Source: Dehalococcoidia bacterium (lineage in GTDB: Bacteria; Chloroflexota; Dehalococcoidia; Dehalococcoidales; Fen-1064). From it: a DNA stretch of 6,948 nt. The translations under genes were made by a program, and so were the position numbers. Positions 5,786-6,948 of this stretch are shown in pieces. The stretch spans positions 190 through 7,137 of the forward strand of contig PMBW01000318.1 of assembly GCA_003153075.1 (NCBI GenBank). The letters run 5' to 3'. The notes under the pieces were generated by a model, which was not told the DNA's origin, ran no database searches, and saw only the letters and a list, made by a program, of their open reading frames with translations. The first letter of the stretch is position 1. Each line of letters starts with the position of its first letter.

Positions 5786-6370
5786 TTATAGATGAACCGT
5801 GAATTTACATTCGGTTGCGCCGGAAATAGCTGTTTCCCCAAGTTCTACCTTGACCGGTCGACCTAATATACCTTCCCAGTATTTCTCCATAAAACCACAT
5901 GAACAAAGACAATATGTCGAGGAGGCGGTCACACTTTCCGGCAGCCCGCTCATCAGGCTGCAATAGCAGCGCATTCCCTTGCCGTAGGTACGGGGTGTGT
6001 AATAGTGGATTAATACATCCCCATTCCGTTCCAGGCGGACACCTTTAGGCGGTTTCTGCACTTCCGCAGTTAAAAATGCTTCCTCTGTCTGAAATTTCCG
6101 GCGTCGGGTTTTGGCCATTTCCATTGGCCGTTTATTGAGCGCGCAACAATTGTGGCCGCACGCAAGCATGATCTCTTCACGTTTTACAAAATCTATGTTA
6201 TTATCCAGCCGGTCCATTGCATCTTTAACCCATAAGGCAACGTCCTTCGGATTAGAAGAAGCGGCGGCCTTTTCACTGTCATTCATCACCTGCTGACGTA
6301 CTTTTACCCCGGCGACTTTTTCGATCTGCCCGCTGATCTCCTGGATTTGTCCGGCTGTTTTTTTCGTCAT
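5786..6370 (-). CDS. Cysteine-rich DUF6144-like protein, possible metal binder
   Basis: The protein has 194 residues and starts at ATG 6370, with GGAGG (6380-6376) 5 bases upstream. Nine cysteines are clustered: CGHNCC (71-76), RCYC (134-137), YCLCSCGF (153-160) and C188 near the end. That pattern suggests a bound metal or iron-sulfur centre, or redox-active thiols. The C-terminus (EGILGRPVKVELGE followed by ECKF) resembles the closing strands of V4R and L-2-amino-thiazoline-4-carboxylate-hydrolase-like domains, where a small ligand is bound. From memory it corresponds to the uncharacterised DUF6144 family, but I could not check this. The N-terminal 60 residues are helical and charged. There is no signal peptide or membrane segment. 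It begins 27 bases after the stop of a MerR-like stub on the same strand and may once have been its neighbour in an operon. Real gene with high certainty, function unknown. Confidence 0.88.
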   Translation of the reverse strand: MTKKTAGQIQEISGQIEKVAGVKVRQQVMNDSEKAAASSNPKDVALWVKDAMDRLDNNIDFVKREEIMLACGHNCCALNKRPMEMAKTRRRKFQTEEAFLTAEVQKPPKGVRLERNGDVLIHYYTPRTYGKGMRCYCSLMSGLPESVTASSTYCLCSCGFMEKYWEGILGRPVKVELGETAISGATECKFTVHL

Positions 6371-6396
6371 TATATCCTCCAGCTGCCTGTTATTCT

Positions 6397-6513
6397 TTAT
6401 CTCCCGTTAAAATCATCGATCTTAACCGGTTTCAGTAATCCAATCTCGTCATAAATACGCGTGGTTTGCACTGTGACAAAACTGAGTTGAGAAAATTCCC
6501 CGATTTTATAAAT
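6397..6513 (-). pseudogene. MerR-family regulator stub: N-terminal DNA-binding part only, broken
   Basis: Minus-strand translation from 6513 gives 38 residues that match the start of MerR-type winged-helix regulators: IYKIGEFSQLS, then VQTTRIYDEIGLLKP, then IDDFNGR. A TAA stop (6399-6397) comes just where members continue with a YR(Y/F)Y-type stretch. The position of the expected start Met reads ATT. The frame is closed upstream by TAA, with no ATG, GTG or TTG between, although GGAGGG lies a plausible distance before it. The rest of the HTH domain, the coiled-coil linker and the effector domain are absent, because the next gene starts 27 bases later. This is most simply a degraded regulator whose 3' part was lost. 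An AUU-started minimal peptide is a much less likely alternative. Confidence 0.8.
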
Positions 6514-6624
6514 TTTAGCGCTCTCCCTCCAGGGTTCTTATCATATAGTGTAAACCTCTATCTGCACGAGAGTCAATAATCAGGAGAAGAATAGTTTGGT
6601 CACTTATCATTTCGCTGGGCAAAT

Positions 6625-6655
6625 AAAGAGAGGCCGGATTTCCCGGCCTCTCTTT
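6625..6655 (-). terminator. Rho-independent terminator of the solute-binding protein gene
   Basis: AAAGAGAGGCCGG (6625-6637) and CCGGCCTCTCTTT (6643-6655) form a perfect 13-bp stem with a 5-base loop. On the minus strand the stem ends in TTT and is followed by ATTT, and it lies 35 bases after the stop codon at 6691. It is nearly symmetrical and could also act on the plus strand, but no plus gene points into it. The stretch between it and the MerR stub (6514-6624) shows no convincing gene. TTGACT (6576-6571) and TATGAT (6545-6540) occur on the minus strand, but 25 bp apart. Confidence 0.85.
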
Positions 6656-6690
6656 GAGCTTGATAAGTTGCTAATCAACGGATGTCTGGT

Positions 6691-6948
6691 CTATTTTCCC
6701 AGGCTTTTCTTCAGTTTTGCATCGATCCAGAACCGCGAAGCATAGAATCCAAGGAACAACGGGCTCGGTTCTCCTGAAAGTGAAAAGACCTGACCGGTGT
6801 AACCTTTTAACCACGGCTGGTAAGCCGCGAAGTAGTTCGGGATCAGCAGTGATATCATGTAGTGCTGGCGGGCAACCAGTTCGTTTCCGTCCCGCATGGC
6901 TTTTTTATTGTCATCGAGGCTGGTGGCATTAGAGAGCCTGGCATAGAT
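6691..6948 (-). CDS. ABC transporter solute-binding protein, family 5 type, C-terminal 85 residues only
   Basis: The open frame enters at the right edge and ends at TAG 6693-6691. The visible 85 residues (beginning IYARLSNAT) resemble the C-terminus of the extracellular solute-binding proteins of oligopeptide, dipeptide and nickel ABC importers (SBP_bac_5). These are lipid-anchored or periplasmic proteins that deliver a ligand to the permease. Typical features are the helix followed by LLIPNYFAAYQPWLKGYTG, then FYASRFWID and a lysine-rich end. An internal ATG at 6897 is not the start, because the frame is open to the window edge and family members run 500-600 residues. A good hairpin terminator follows, so this is probably the last gene of its transcript. 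The ligand cannot be inferred from this fragment. Confidence 0.75.
   Translation of the reverse strand: MYARLSNATSLDDNKKAMRDGNELVARQHYMISLLIPNYFAAYQPWLKGYTGQVFSLSGEPSPLFLGFYASRFWIDAKLKKSLGK

Noticed and set aside
6540..6576. Promoter TTGACT/TATGAT before the MerR stub
   Set aside because: The spacer is 25 bp, too long even for the 19-20 bp MerR-controlled promoters.

Overview
This looks like a piece of a bacterial chromosome, probably from an anaerobic or environmental lineage. The genes are mostly medium to high G+C, have clear Shine-Dalgarno sites and are separated by roomy intergenic gaps full of small hairpin repeats. The mix (SDR dehydrogenase, aldehyde dehydrogenase, family 5 solute-binding protein, a cysteine-rich DUF6144-like protein) reminds me of Chloroflexota/Dehalococcoidia metagenome genomes. 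That placement is an inference from general knowledge, not shown by the sequence.

Layout, left to right. A classical short-chain dehydrogenase (1-626, minus) runs off the left edge. Upstream of it lie a probable promoter inside an inverted repeat, then an AT-rich array of degenerate 7-bp repeats (718-816) and a G/C-rich hairpin. Next comes a strikingly AT-rich two-gene unit on the plus strand (1036-2113) with its own near-consensus promoter: a 108-aa protein of unknown function followed by a 239-aa protein of an uncharacterised family. A NAD(P)-dependent aldehyde dehydrogenase (2319-3773, plus) follows. It is bracketed by two related copies of a small two-hairpin repeat. Convergent to it is a flavodoxin-fold NAD(P)H oxidoreductase (3935-4528, minus). 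Then, all on the minus strand, come a lipoprotein of unknown function (4748-5668), the cysteine-rich DUF6144-like protein (5786-6370), a broken stub of a MerR-type regulator that is easily overlooked (6397-6513), a strong terminator, and the C-terminus of a solute-binding protein of an ABC transporter (6691-6948).

How they may work together. The SDR and the aldehyde dehydrogenase are divergently arranged around the AT-rich insert and could act in sequence (alcohol or ketone to aldehyde to acid). That is suggestive only, because no substrate-specific motif is visible. The AT-rich pair looks acquired and independently transcribed, and is the best candidate here for an undescribed module. The cysteine-rich protein sits directly behind the MerR stub, in the place of a regulator's target or of the lost rest of the regulator gene.

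The window has no tRNA, rRNA, CRISPR array, transposase or origin that I can see.
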